A model generated the notes under the pieces. The model was not told where the DNA came from, made no database searches, and saw nothing but the letters and a program-made list of their open reading frames with translations. This document shows, piece after piece, positions 34,060-42,703 of a DNA stretch of 64,000 nucleotides (within the stretch, counting starts at the first letter, position 1; every line of letters starts with the position of its first letter). Source of the stretch: CAYTPI01 sp964439625 (GTDB lineage: Bacteria; Chloroflexota; Anaerolineae; Aggregatilineales; UBA3940); assembly GCA_964439625.1 (NCBI GenBank), contig CAYTPI010000016.1, forward strand, positions 24,019 to 88,018, read 5' to 3'. The position numbers were made by a program, and so were the translations under genes.

Positions 34060-35550
34060 CTAGAAGTTATTATTGTAGGTCAGCAGCTTCATCTCGGTCA
34101 TTTCCTCGATGGCATACCGCAGGCCTTCACGCCCAAAGCCTGACGCCTTAGCACCGCCATACGGCATATGGTCAACGCGCCATGCCGAGACCTCATTAAC
34201 CATCAAGCCGCCGACTTCAATCTCATCGAAGGCCTTCTCAATAATGCGCCGATCATGTGTGAATAGCCCCGCCTGTAAGCCATAGTCACTATCATCGACG
34301 CGCCGGATAGCCTCATTGACATCTGAATATGTGTACAAGCTGACCAGTGGGCCAAAAACCTCCTGGCAAGAAACGTTCATCGTCTCCTTAACATTGGTCA
34401 GCAGGGTTGGGCGCCAGACATTCCCTTCGCGGGTGCCGCCAGAGAGGATTTCAGCGCCGTCCGCCTTAGCCTCCTCCAGCCACTCGCCGATGCGGTCAGC
34501 AGAACCGCTGTCAATCACTGGGCCGACGTCCGTGGCTTCATCTAGTGGGTCACCAGCAACCAGTGCATCGACCTTTTCAACCAGCATTTTAGTAAAGGCT
34601 TCAGCGATGTCCTCGTGTAAGTAGACGCGCTGCACAGAAATACATGACTGACCAGCATACGAGAAGCCACCTTGTGCCACACGGGTTGACGCGTATTCAA
34701 GGTCAGCGTCGTTGTGAATAATAGTACCAGCGTTACCACCGAGTTCTAGGGTCACTGGCTTCATACCAGCCCGCGCTTTTAAGTCCCAACCAACTGCCGG
34801 GCTGCCAGTGAAGGTCAACTTCTTGATGCGGTTGTCTTCAACCAATGGGGTTGCATCACGCGTGGCGGTCGAGAAAACTTGGATGCCAGCCGCAGGCCAA
34901 CCCGCTTCTAAAACAATCTCAGCTAACATCAACGCGCAGATCGGCGTCTGGGAGGCTGGGCGAATAATGATTGGGCAGCCAGCCGCGATTGCTGGCGCAA
35001 CTTTATGCGCGACAAGGTTAAGCGGGTAGTTGAAGGGCGAGATGCCTACCACTGGGCCACGTGGCACCCGGTGAATTTCTGCAACACGGTTCTCGCGACC
35101 GGGCATCCAGTCTAATGGAACGATTTCACCATAAATGCGCTTGGCTTCTTCTGCCGCCACTTTAAATGTGAAGGTGGCACGGTCTACTTCGGCGCGAGCA
35201 GCCCCTTGTGGCTTACCAGCCTCCAGCGCCATCGCCTGTACAAATTCATCTTTGCGCGCCTTAATCCCCTCGCTGATCTTCTCCAGAATTTCAGAGCGCT
35301 CCCAGTTTGGAATCTTGCGGATGGCTTTGAACCCATCGTGTGCCGCCTGAATGGCTTCTTCAATTTCGTCTGGCCCTGCCCGGTGCACCGTAGCCACCAA
35401 GGCACTGTCATACGGACTGCGGACTTCAATAGCGGTGCCGGTCTTGAGCCATTTACCATTGACCAACGCACCATATTCACCCAATATTGATGCAGAACTG
35501 CTGTCAGCAGCCTGCTCATTCTTTGCGTTTCTCAAGCGTTCAACTGCCAT
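34060..35550 (-). CDS. Aldehyde dehydrogenase (lactaldehyde/GAPN-like)
   Basis: The 496-residue NAD(P)-dependent aldehyde dehydrogenase has the general base Glu in VTLELGGN and the nucleophile Cys in YAGQSCISVQR, plus the coenzyme segment GISPFNYPLNL and FTGSPAVGW. It is closest in style to lactaldehyde, glycolaldehyde or non-phosphorylating glyceraldehyde-3-phosphate dehydrogenases. AAGGAG lies 10 nt upstream of the ATG. It lies in the catabolic island between the E2/E1 cluster and the M24 enzyme, so it probably oxidises an aldehyde intermediate of the same pathway. Confidence 0.93.
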   Translation of the reverse strand: MAVERLRNAKNEQAADSSSASILGEYGALVNGKWLKTGTAIEVRSPYDSALVATVHRAGPDEIEEAIQAAHDGFKAIRKIPNWERSEILEKISEGIKARKDEFVQAMALEAGKPQGAARAEVDRATFTFKVAAEEAKRIYGEIVPLDWMPGRENRVAEIHRVPRGPVVGISPFNYPLNLVAHKVAPAIAAGCPIIIRPASQTPICALMLAEIVLEAGWPAAGIQVFSTATRDATPLVEDNRIKKLTFTGSPAVGWDLKARAGMKPVTLELGGNAGTIIHNDADLEYASTRVAQGGFSYAGQSCISVQRVYLHEDIAEAFTKMLVEKVDALVAGDPLDEATDVGPVIDSGSADRIGEWLEEAKADGAEILSGGTREGNVWRPTLLTNVKETMNVSCQEVFGPLVSLYTYSDVNEAIRRVDDSDYGLQAGLFTHDRRIIEKAFDEIEVGGLMVNEVSAWRVDHMPYGGAKASGFGREGLRYAIEEMTEMKLLTYNNNF

Positions 35551-35676
35551 GTTGATGGTTACTCCTTACTATAAACGCGGTTGCTTTACACTGAAGCCCA
35601 CCATAGCATACGCTGGCTGTGGCGGGCAGTTTCCTATGTTGTGATCGGAGAGTAATCGTACTCTCGTCCTGAAAGA

Positions 35677-37062
35677 TTATACTTGCTCTACCTTAGCACC
35701 GTTTGCCACTTGCTGGGCAGGCGTTGCACCGTTTTCCCGACCGTTCGGGAAGATACGCGGGTTGTTATACTGCGACTCTGTATCACGGATGCTGCTCAGT
35801 GGCCCGCTTGCTGTCACGTAGATATTGCCACCCGTTACCATCAACTGCTCTGCTGGGAAGCGACTGATGACTTCGCAACCATCGGCGGTCACAACCAACT
35901 CTTCCTCAATACGAGCAGCAGACCAACCATCAGACGCAGGCCAGAAGGTTTCTAGTGCGAAGACCATCCCTTCCTTTATCTCCTCTGGGTGGTCAAATGA
36001 GACCATCCGGCTGAAGACTGGCTTCTCCCAGATTGCCATCCCGATGCCGTGACCATATTGCAGTGCAAAAGCTGCTTCCTCATCTGGGAACCCGAATTCC
36101 TGTGCTTTGGGCCATTCAGCGACGACTTCCGCCGTGGTGACGCCCGGCTTAATCATGTCGATGGCACCATCGAGAATATCGCGGCACTTCTTGTAAGCAT
36201 CAACCTGTGCCTGTGACGCACTACCAACAACAAATGTGCGATAGTAGCATGTGCGGTAACCCATATAGCTATGCAAAATGTCGTAGTAGGCTGGGTCACC
36301 TGGGCGCAGCATACGGTCACTGAAGACGTGTGGGTGTGGGCTGCAGCGTTCACCAGAAATAGCGTTAACACCTTCCACGAACTCCGAGCCATTCTCGTAG
36401 AGGAACTTCGATGCCAGCGCAACGATGTCACTTTCGCGTACGCCCGGGCGCATCGCACGGTAGATTTCATCATAAACAGCGTCAACCAGCATAGCAGCAT
36501 GTGTCAGCAGCATAATCTCATCCTGCGACTTAATAATGCGCGCATTCTGCATAATCTGTTGACCATCAATGACGGTGACGCCAAGTTTTTGTAGTTCAAA
36601 CAAAATAGGAAGCTCGACGATATCGATAGCAACTGGATCGTTTTCTAGACCGTTAGCCTCTAGCTCATCATAAATCTTCTTGGCAACTGCGGCGGCGCGC
36701 CCAGTCTCTGGGGCAATTGCGCCACGCAGCAACGTTGGGTCTGCGCGTGAGTTCGACTCGTCGTACCATTCGTGATAGAGACGGTGGTGCTTGGCAGCAG
36801 AGCCAAAGTCCCAAACTACTGGCAGATCGACATTCTGCATCAGCAAGCTGAAGCGCGACATCTTATCCATTGCCCATGTACCAATGTGAGTCGCGCTGAC
36901 GTAACGAACATTGGTCATATCGAAGCATAACAAAGAGCCTGCCTCAGACTCGGACAAGACACTCTTGACGCCTGCAAGACGGGTATTGCGGAGGCGCTTG
37001 TAATCAACGCGATCTTCCCAGTCTACGGACATTGAACCGAATGTTGGGGTTCCCATTGCCAT
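35677..37062 (-). CDS. M24 (creatinase/aminopeptidase P-like) hydrolase with altered metal site
   Basis: The 461-residue protein has a creatinase-type N-terminal domain (LLCFDMTNVRYVSATHIG) and a C-terminal pita-bread domain. The M24 ligands are only partly kept: the first Asp (YYDILHSYMG), His (QYGHGIGM), and both Glu (FALETFW, RIEEELVV) are present, but the second Asp is Cys (RTCYYRTF). Such loss is known in metal-free creatinase-like enzymes. DMSP lyase DddP and ectoine hydrolase are also M24 relatives. It is divergent from XRE-cupin regulator 2 and probably controlled by it. The substrate is not known; a peptidase role is unlikely. Confidence 0.85.
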   Translation of the reverse strand: MAMGTPTFGSMSVDWEDRVDYKRLRNTRLAGVKSVLSESEAGSLLCFDMTNVRYVSATHIGTWAMDKMSRFSLLMQNVDLPVVWDFGSAAKHHRLYHEWYDESNSRADPTLLRGAIAPETGRAAAVAKKIYDELEANGLENDPVAIDIVELPILFELQKLGVTVIDGQQIMQNARIIKSQDEIMLLTHAAMLVDAVYDEIYRAMRPGVRESDIVALASKFLYENGSEFVEGVNAISGERCSPHPHVFSDRMLRPGDPAYYDILHSYMGYRTCYYRTFVVGSASQAQVDAYKKCRDILDGAIDMIKPGVTTAEVVAEWPKAQEFGFPDEEAAFALQYGHGIGMAIWEKPVFSRMVSFDHPEEIKEGMVFALETFWPASDGWSAARIEEELVVTADGCEVISRFPAEQLMVTGGNIYVTASGPLSSIRDTESQYNNPRIFPNGRENGATPAQQVANGAKVEQV

Positions 37063-37447
37063 AACTTTTGATAGTCCTTTCCTAGTTATTAGGGGTAAAT
37101 GAACTTAATACGAGCGAAACCATTGTGGTTATTGATAAGCGACACATGGAACCAAGGTATCGCATTCAAACACGTTAATCATAAAATGAAGGGCTAACAT
37201 AATTTGATACACTTGACTTTGTGGCCTCATCGTTTGTCGTTAGGCTGACGAAAGTCATGTAGACTTTATAGTCAGTTGGTTGAAGGCAAACTTTATGAAG
37301 AACGGAAGATTTTAAGAGCCGCTTTATTCCCAAACAAAGCATGCTTTATACACCATGTTTATCGCGGAAGACTGCTGCGTAGCAAGCGAATTTATAACCA
37401 CCAGCAACAAACATAGGAAAATCTTTGTCTTCACGGTACCACGGAGC
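37063..37447. other. Divergent intergenic region, left part
   Basis: About 385 bp between the M24 gene and the operator of XRE-cupin regulator 2. It must hold the minus-strand promoter for the M24/ALDH unit. No gene, RNA or repeat was recognised. Confidence 0.35.
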
Positions 37448-37503
37448 GTTTCTTTTTGTCAACAGATGATTGACCAATGTGACTATTGTTGACAAAAAGA
37501 AAC
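37448..37503. promoter_or_regulatory. 17-bp inverted-repeat operator of XRE-cupin regulator 2
   Basis: GTTTCTTTTTGTCAACA (37448-37464) and TGTTGACAAAAAGAAAC (37487-37503) are perfect inverse copies separated by 22 bp. TTGACA in the right arm (37489-37494) followed after 18 bp by AATATT forms a promoter, so binding would block transcription of the regulator. The core TTGTCAACA half-site is shared with 28517-28557. Confidence 0.8.
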
Positions 37504-37567
37504 AATTCTTCAAATATTAGGATTGTCGACATCACTAGTGCGAAATGTATAAGAATGGATAATCAGC

Positions 37568-38200
37568 GTGAACGGGCCAATCGATCAAATAGCTCAAAAA
37601 TTACGAGATGCTCGCAGCGAAAGTGGACTCAGTCTGCGAGAATTGGCCCAGAGAGCCGACGTCAGTGCCAGCCTGTTAAGCAAGCTCGAAAATGGCAAAT
37701 TGAACCCATCCGTTCGGACACTTCATAGCATTGCCGAAGCGCTTTCTATGCCAGTATCACAGCTCTTCCCCGAAACACAGATGGATGATGCGGAAGCACC
37801 CACAGACACAATTTCGTACACACCTGGTCAGGTTCGGACAAGCGGTATTGAAATCGAACATGAAGAAATCTCCGCAGGCCCAATTGTGCGCTCTGGTGAA
37901 GGGCAGCGTATTGAATTGATGGGCGGTGTTGCTTGGGAAAGACTGACGGCGAAAAATGCCGGAGAAGGCGAATTTCTTAAGTGCACCTATCGGGTTGGGG
38001 CAAGCTCCGGCGAAAAAATGTCTCACCACCGCGGCAGAGAATTTCATTACATCTTACGAGGTGAACTGACCTTAGCGCTTGGGTTTGAGCAATACGTCCT
38101 CACTACGGGGGATACAATCATGTTTAACTCGGAGACGCCCCACCGTTTGCTTAACACGGGCGACACAGAATTACAGATACTCTCAGTTATCTTCGACTAA
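37568..38200 (+). CDS. XRE-cupin transcriptional regulator 2
   Basis: The 210-residue regulator is a close paralogue of the one at 28614: the helix-turn-helix (LRELAQRADVSASLLSKLEN, NPSVRTLHSIAEAL) is nearly identical, and the C-terminal cupin (MSHHRGREFHYILRGEL, ETPHRL) has the same layout. It starts at a GTG with a weak GGA upstream. It lies 65 bp downstream of the inverted repeat it probably binds. Similar recognition helices and similar operators in both loci suggest cross-regulation of the whole catabolic island. Confidence 0.9.
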   Translation: MNGPIDQIAQKLRDARSESGLSLRELAQRADVSASLLSKLENGKLNPSVRTLHSIAEALSMPVSQLFPETQMDDAEAPTDTISYTPGQVRTSGIEIEHEEISAGPIVRSGEGQRIELMGGVAWERLTAKNAGEGEFLKCTYRVGASSGEKMSHHRGREFHYILRGELTLALGFEQYVLTTGDTIMFNSETPHRLLNTGDTELQILSVIFD

Positions 38201-38419
38201 TTCAACAACGTGACGTGAGTCGCTGTTAAACTCAGCGGCTCATAAATTGTCCCGAACAGCTATGCAGTCTCACTACCAACGGCCTCGTATATGCTCCCTC
38301 AATCTATGAAATGCTAATTTAGCGCAATGCATCCTTAATTTTGCATGACTCCAACCAAACTTAACCAAAGACGTGTACAATGACCTTATGATGGTTAGAC
38401 AGGGTAAAGGAGCATATCT

Positions 38420-39190
38420 GTGTCTGAATTGATGGATGATGAGCATATTGAAGTGGACTTAGGTACTGAAGATCTTCAGGATACCAACCGCCCCGTTTGG
38501 GTACCGATTGTAGCTATCCTCGTTTTTCTATTTATTTCTGCAGGGGCCTTTGAACTATTCGTCGCAGCCCCACAGCGGTCTGAAGCAGTCAATGCGATTG
38601 TGCCAGAAACAACTGAAATAGAGGCAACCGCAACGTCTCAGGTAGTGGAAGAAGAAACCCCGCAACCCGTCGGTGGGGTTGTGGCGGTATCTCCAACGGC
38701 ATCTCCTCAGCCAACTGCCTCAGCCGCTGCGGTCGTTGAGGATGACCTCGACACCCAAAGCGACTCAGAGACAATGCCAGCTAACACTAGCTCTGATGAT
38801 GATGACGATGACGATAAAGTGGACGATGCCAACACAACGACCAATGGCACGCCAAACTTTGACCGCAGCGCGACTGCGAATACACCTGCAGGAACCCCGT
38901 GGATATCTCGCGTTGTGGAAGACCCAAATAGGGATTCGGCGAGTAACAACAACAGCACCGCTTCATCGTCAGATGCTGACGATTCTAACTCAACCACTAA
39001 TGCTTCCACGTCAACCGACGGCAACGACGGAGAAGAAGATCGTGATGACGACGATGATGAAGATAACAGTAGCTCAAGTTCAGATCGCTCGAGTAGCAGC
39101 GGAACAAACGATAGTTCTTCAAACGACGAAGATCGCTCGACCGACGACGACGATGCATCATCCGATGGTGCCAACGTAATCCGCAATTGA
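38420..39190 (+). CDS. Single-pass membrane protein with acidic, disordered tail
   Basis: This 256-residue protein has a short cytoplasmic N terminus, one membrane helix (about residues 29-50, VPIVAILVFLFISAGAF), and then about 200 residues of Asp/Ser/Thr/Asn-rich low-complexity sequence with long runs of Asp and Ser. The start is a GTG with AAAGGAG 7 nt upstream. The tail would lie outside the cytoplasm and may bind cations or act as a spacer. It lies 106 bp upstream of the cyclase operon and may belong to it. I cannot assign a function. Confidence 0.7.
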   Translation: MSELMDDEHIEVDLGTEDLQDTNRPVWVPIVAILVFLFISAGAFELFVAAPQRSEAVNAIVPETTEIEATATSQVVEEETPQPVGGVVAVSPTASPQPTASAAAVVEDDLDTQSDSETMPANTSSDDDDDDDKVDDANTTTNGTPNFDRSATANTPAGTPWISRVVEDPNRDSASNNNSTASSSDADDSNSTTNASTSTDGNDGEEDRDDDDDEDNSSSSSDRSSSSGTNDSSSNDEDRSTDDDDASSDGANVIRN

Positions 39191-39296
39191 GCAGGGTTTG
39201 TTGCGTTCTGTTAGCGGGCTGAAACGCACGCAGACGCCAACATAAGTATAATCATAAGCATTCTACTCCTAAACCACTCCCCCTGGAGGATAATCC

Positions 39297-40973
39297 ATGA
39301 TCTTAAATTGGTTTAAGAGCTTGCGGTTACAAACCCGGTTTTTAACTCTATTCGGGATATTCATTGTGCTTGGGGCTATTTCAACCACAGCATTTCTTTC
39401 AATTATCAACACCATGAATACGTCTACGCTGGTGTTGATTGATGAAAGCCGCGATCTTGTTCAGGTGGGGCAGTTGCAGTCGCTATTGCTTGAGGAGCGA
39501 CGCTTTGCTGAGGAATATGCCATTTCGGGCGATAACGAAGCATTCTTCGGCTATGCAGGCACCCGAGAGAATGTCCGTTTGACGCTGGATGCACTACTCA
39601 GTGATACTAGCGACCAGGAACTGCTCGACCTCCTAAACCCCATTGATGAGCTTGTGACTGCTAACCACGCCGCCCTCAGTGAGGTTATTGAGCTACATAT
39701 TGATGGTGAGTTTGACGCTGCACAAGAGATTGCCCAGAACACGATTCAAGAACGCGCTGAGGTTTATTTGGAGATTGATCGGCAGCTAGACTCCTATATC
39801 ACCTTCAACATACTCTTCTTTGACTCAATGATACTGTTCAGTCTGTCGCAGATTCAGACAGCGGTAGGCATAGCAGCCGTCGTACTCTTCTTTTTCTTTG
39901 TCTTAGGGGTGTTGGCATCGGTCGTAACCAATGATGTTATCGAACCGATTTTATACTTGATCAACGCGATCCATTCTTTCGAGAGCAGCACATATAACAG
40001 TGAACTACTCAAAAGCCACATGAATCGCGCTGATGAGATTGGTGTGTTGGTGCGTACCTTTGACGATACGGTGCACACTATTACAGATAGCATAGCTCGT
40101 ACTGCCGGGTTGCTCACAGCGACAACGCGCTTTGTTCCTAATAACTACCTTGACTTTCTCAATAAACGTAGCATCGAAGATCTCGAACTTGGCGACCACA
40201 TCAGCGCGAATATGGCAGTTATGTTCTCCGATATTCGCGGGTTTACCACCCTCTCGGAGGCCATGACTCCGCAAGAAAACTTTGACTTTGTCAATGACTA
40301 TCTTCAACGCGTGTCGCCTATTATTCAAAAGCATAACGGCTTCGTTGTTAAGTTCCTGGGGGACGGTATGATGGCAATTTTCCCGTATGCTGTCCGCGAC
40401 TCGCTGATAGCCGCCCTGGAAAAGCTGCAAGCCGTCCATGACTTCAACACGGAGCGAGAGAAAAACGGCAAAGCGCCCATTAATCTAGGGATTGGTATTC
40501 ATATAGGCAGCATGATGATCGGAATGGTTGGTGAAGCCCAACGCATGCAAGGCGACGCCTTTTCCGACAACGTCAACTTAACGTCTCGCTTGGAAGGGCT
40601 CAACAAAGTCTTTGGCACCAATATTATCATCAGCGGTGACGCTATTCAGATGTTACCAAGGCCCAATCAATTTGAAATGCGCTCGCTCGGCTTAGTGATT
40701 GTTAAAGGGCGGAGCACGCCGCTTCAACTATATGACGTTTATGAAGCTGATCCGACAGACCAACGCGCTCTGAAGCACAACACACGCGAACTGTTCAATG
40801 AAGGGTTGGTAGCATACCAACAAGGCGACCTGAACCTTGCTAAAGCGAAGTTTAGTGACGTTATTCAGCGTAACCAGAAAGACCGCGCTGCGCAATTCTA
40901 TATCGATGAGATCAGCAAACATACGACACCAGACGCGAACTGGACTGGCGTTGTTGTGATGACCAGCAAATAG
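39297..40973 (+). CDS. Membrane-bound class III adenylate cyclase with four-helix sensor
   Basis: The 558-residue protein has two membrane helices (about 14-36 and 193-215) enclosing an extracytoplasmic helical sensor, a HAMP region, and a cyclase domain (about 300-460). All canonical residues are visible: metal Asp in FSDIRGFT and in KFLGDGMMAIFP, the adenine-selecting Lys of KFLGD and Asp of DAFSDNVN (7 before Asn), and transition-state Asn and Arg in NLTSR. It should therefore make cAMP as a homodimer. A TPR-like helix pair ends the protein. TGGAGGA precedes the ATG, and a TATAAT lies at 39247-39252. Confidence 0.92.
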   Translation: MILNWFKSLRLQTRFLTLFGIFIVLGAISTTAFLSIINTMNTSTLVLIDESRDLVQVGQLQSLLLEERRFAEEYAISGDNEAFFGYAGTRENVRLTLDALLSDTSDQELLDLLNPIDELVTANHAALSEVIELHIDGEFDAAQEIAQNTIQERAEVYLEIDRQLDSYITFNILFFDSMILFSLSQIQTAVGIAAVVLFFFFVLGVLASVVTNDVIEPILYLINAIHSFESSTYNSELLKSHMNRADEIGVLVRTFDDTVHTITDSIARTAGLLTATTRFVPNNYLDFLNKRSIEDLELGDHISANMAVMFSDIRGFTTLSEAMTPQENFDFVNDYLQRVSPIIQKHNGFVVKFLGDGMMAIFPYAVRDSLIAALEKLQAVHDFNTEREKNGKAPINLGIGIHIGSMMIGMVGEAQRMQGDAFSDNVNLTSRLEGLNKVFGTNIIISGDAIQMLPRPNQFEMRSLGLVIVKGRSTPLQLYDVYEADPTDQRALKHNTRELFNEGLVAYQQGDLNLAKAKFSDVIQRNQKDRAAQFYIDEISKHTTPDANWTGVVVMTSK

Positions 40974-40988
40974 GAGGCAGACAAACCT

Positions 40989-41840
40989 ATGGGAGAAAGA
41001 AAACGCCGCTATCGTTCCAGCCTAGCAGCACTCGGCTTTATACAATTCATCGCTGTGTTGATCGTGATTGGTGGGGTAGGTAATGTTCTCTTCCTCGCGT
41101 TCACGCTGCAAGATGCGATCATTGTCGCTCGTACACTCCAGAACATTCAGTCAGCAGAATATAGTTTACTATCAATGCAGATTTCCGAGCGCGCTTTCCT
41201 TCTCTTCGAAGAGAAAAACCAGCCGGATATCATCGCTGCCTTCGAAGAACAAGAACAGCTTCTAGCAGACACCCTCCTTGATATCGACTTCTACTATCCT
41301 GACGTTGCTGATGAACTCGCAGTGTTTGCAGAACAGACCCGAGCGGATTTCAATGCCCGCGTCGAAGGTGACAACAACGTCCAAGCGTTAGATACAAACC
41401 TTCGCCGTGAGCTGGCAATCGACCAAGCCGCTGCAACTCTGGCTGAAGAGTTTCTGCTTCTCTTTGAAGAGGCAATCGAGGGCGGTCTATTCGTTCGTGT
41501 TGTCGTAACACAGATCAGTGTGTTAATCCTTACCTTGTTCCCGCTACTAGCCCTGGCATCATTCATTGCTATCAGCCGCGTAACGGAACCTATTCTGCGC
41601 TTGTCAAATGCAGCATCGGCGATTGGCGGCAACCACTATGAAGCCGATCTCCTGGCAGATGTCACCCCAAAACGCAGTTCCATCGGTGAGTTAGCCACAG
41701 CAGTTGGCCGCTTAGGGGTGTTGCTAGCCGAACGCGAGGCAGCCTTACGAGATGAAGCAGTGCAGCTTGAGGAACAGATTGTGCAGACGCGGGAACGCCG
41801 TCTGCGCGAGGCTCAGCAGATGGGAGGCACAAACGCATGA
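40989..41840 (+). CDS. Membrane sensor with HAMP but no output domain, 1
   Basis: The 283-residue protein has a membrane helix near the N terminus (about 13-36), an acidic helical extracytoplasmic domain (about 37-175), a second membrane helix (about 177-200), a HAMP region (ISRVTEPILRLSNAASAIG) and a coiled coil (LLAEREAALRDEAVQLEEQI) where it stops. There is no kinase, cyclase or methyl-accepting domain. It would need a partner for output; the soluble cyclase downstream in the operon is the obvious candidate. It overlaps the next gene by 4 nt. Confidence 0.85.
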   Translation: MGERKRRYRSSLAALGFIQFIAVLIVIGGVGNVLFLAFTLQDAIIVARTLQNIQSAEYSLLSMQISERAFLLFEEKNQPDIIAAFEEQEQLLADTLLDIDFYYPDVADELAVFAEQTRADFNARVEGDNNVQALDTNLRRELAIDQAAATLAEEFLLLFEEAIEGGLFVRVVVTQISVLILTLFPLLALASFIAISRVTEPILRLSNAASAIGGNHYEADLLADVTPKRSSIGELATAVGRLGVLLAEREAALRDEAVQLEEQIVQTRERRLREAQQMGGTNA

Positions 41841-42703
41841 AGCGCTTCGAGAAATTAACTCTCCAAAATAAAATTTTGTTCACGAGCAGCGCATCACTAT
41901 TTCTGGGCGCGTTAATTACAGCGTGGTCACTACTCACAATCAACCGCATTGAAAAAACAATTTCTTTTGTCAGTATTGCGGAACAAGAAGCACGAGACGT
42001 GCTCGAAGCTAGTAATGTTACCGCTCGCCTCGTCCTGGCTGATCTCAGTTACCTGCTGACGGAAGATGCGTTGTTTGCGTTCGAACGCACGCTCGAAAGA
42101 GAGCGCCTCGACACATACATCATTGAGGCCGAAGCGATCATTGAATTCGATACGCTGCTGCCAGAGGAAAGTCAACAGGTTCAGCAAGATTTGACACTAT
42201 TGAAGGAACAGTATGCCGCCTATGAAGGGCTGTACGTACAAGGTGCTGAAGCCACGCGTAACGATGATCTGGCGACAGCGCAAGTCATCGGGGCCGAACT
42301 TGAAAAAAACGCCCTTGAAATGTTCGAAGCGACAGAAGAAATCCACCAGATATTCTCTAGCTATGCGGATAATGAAATTGCCATCGCCCGCCGACAGATT
42401 ATTATCACGTCTATCGTTGGATTGGTTGCCGTCGTTGCCTTCATTATTGTCACAGTGGCGTCACGCCGCCTCACACGTCAGCAGCTTGATGCCCCAATTC
42501 AGACCCTTTTAGATATTAGTGAGGCAATCGAAGCGGGTGATTATGACACGACGGCTTTGGTAGACTTGACCTCTCGCACGGATGAGATTGGGTTTCTCGC
42601 TCGCTCATTTCAACGCATGGCAGAGGAGGTCAGCCAACGCGAGAGTCAACTAAAAGATAAAATAGCAGCAGATCGCCAAACCTTGAAGAATTTGGAGGCC
42701 TAA
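41837..42703 (+). CDS. Membrane sensor with HAMP but no output domain, 2
   Basis: The 288-residue protein repeats the layout of its neighbour: membrane helix (about 15-37), helical extracytoplasmic sensor, second membrane helix (about 190-210), HAMP (LDAPIQTLLDISEAIEAGDY), and a short coiled coil (FQRMAEEVSQRESQLKDKI). That coil closely resembles a segment of the cNMP-binding protein at 47008 (FARMAATVQKRETELKGKI), which hints at shared dimerisation or docking. Start and previous stop overlap as ATGA. The stop is directly followed by the ATG of the next gene. Confidence 0.87.
   Translation: MKRFEKLTLQNKILFTSSASLFLGALITAWSLLTINRIEKTISFVSIAEQEARDVLEASNVTARLVLADLSYLLTEDALFAFERTLERERLDTYIIEAEAIIEFDTLLPEESQQVQQDLTLLKEQYAAYEGLYVQGAEATRNDDLATAQVIGAELEKNALEMFEATEEIHQIFSSYADNEIAIARRQIIITSIVGLVAVVAFIIVTVASRRLTRQQLDAPIQTLLDISEAIEAGDYDTTALVDLTSRTDEIGFLARSFQRMAEEVSQRESQLKDKIAADRQTLKNLEA

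Noticed and set aside
38673..39186. Alternative frames over the acidic protein gene
   Set aside because: They come from the GAC/GAT/AGC repeats; only the Asp/Ser frame has a start with a ribosome-binding site and a membrane helix.
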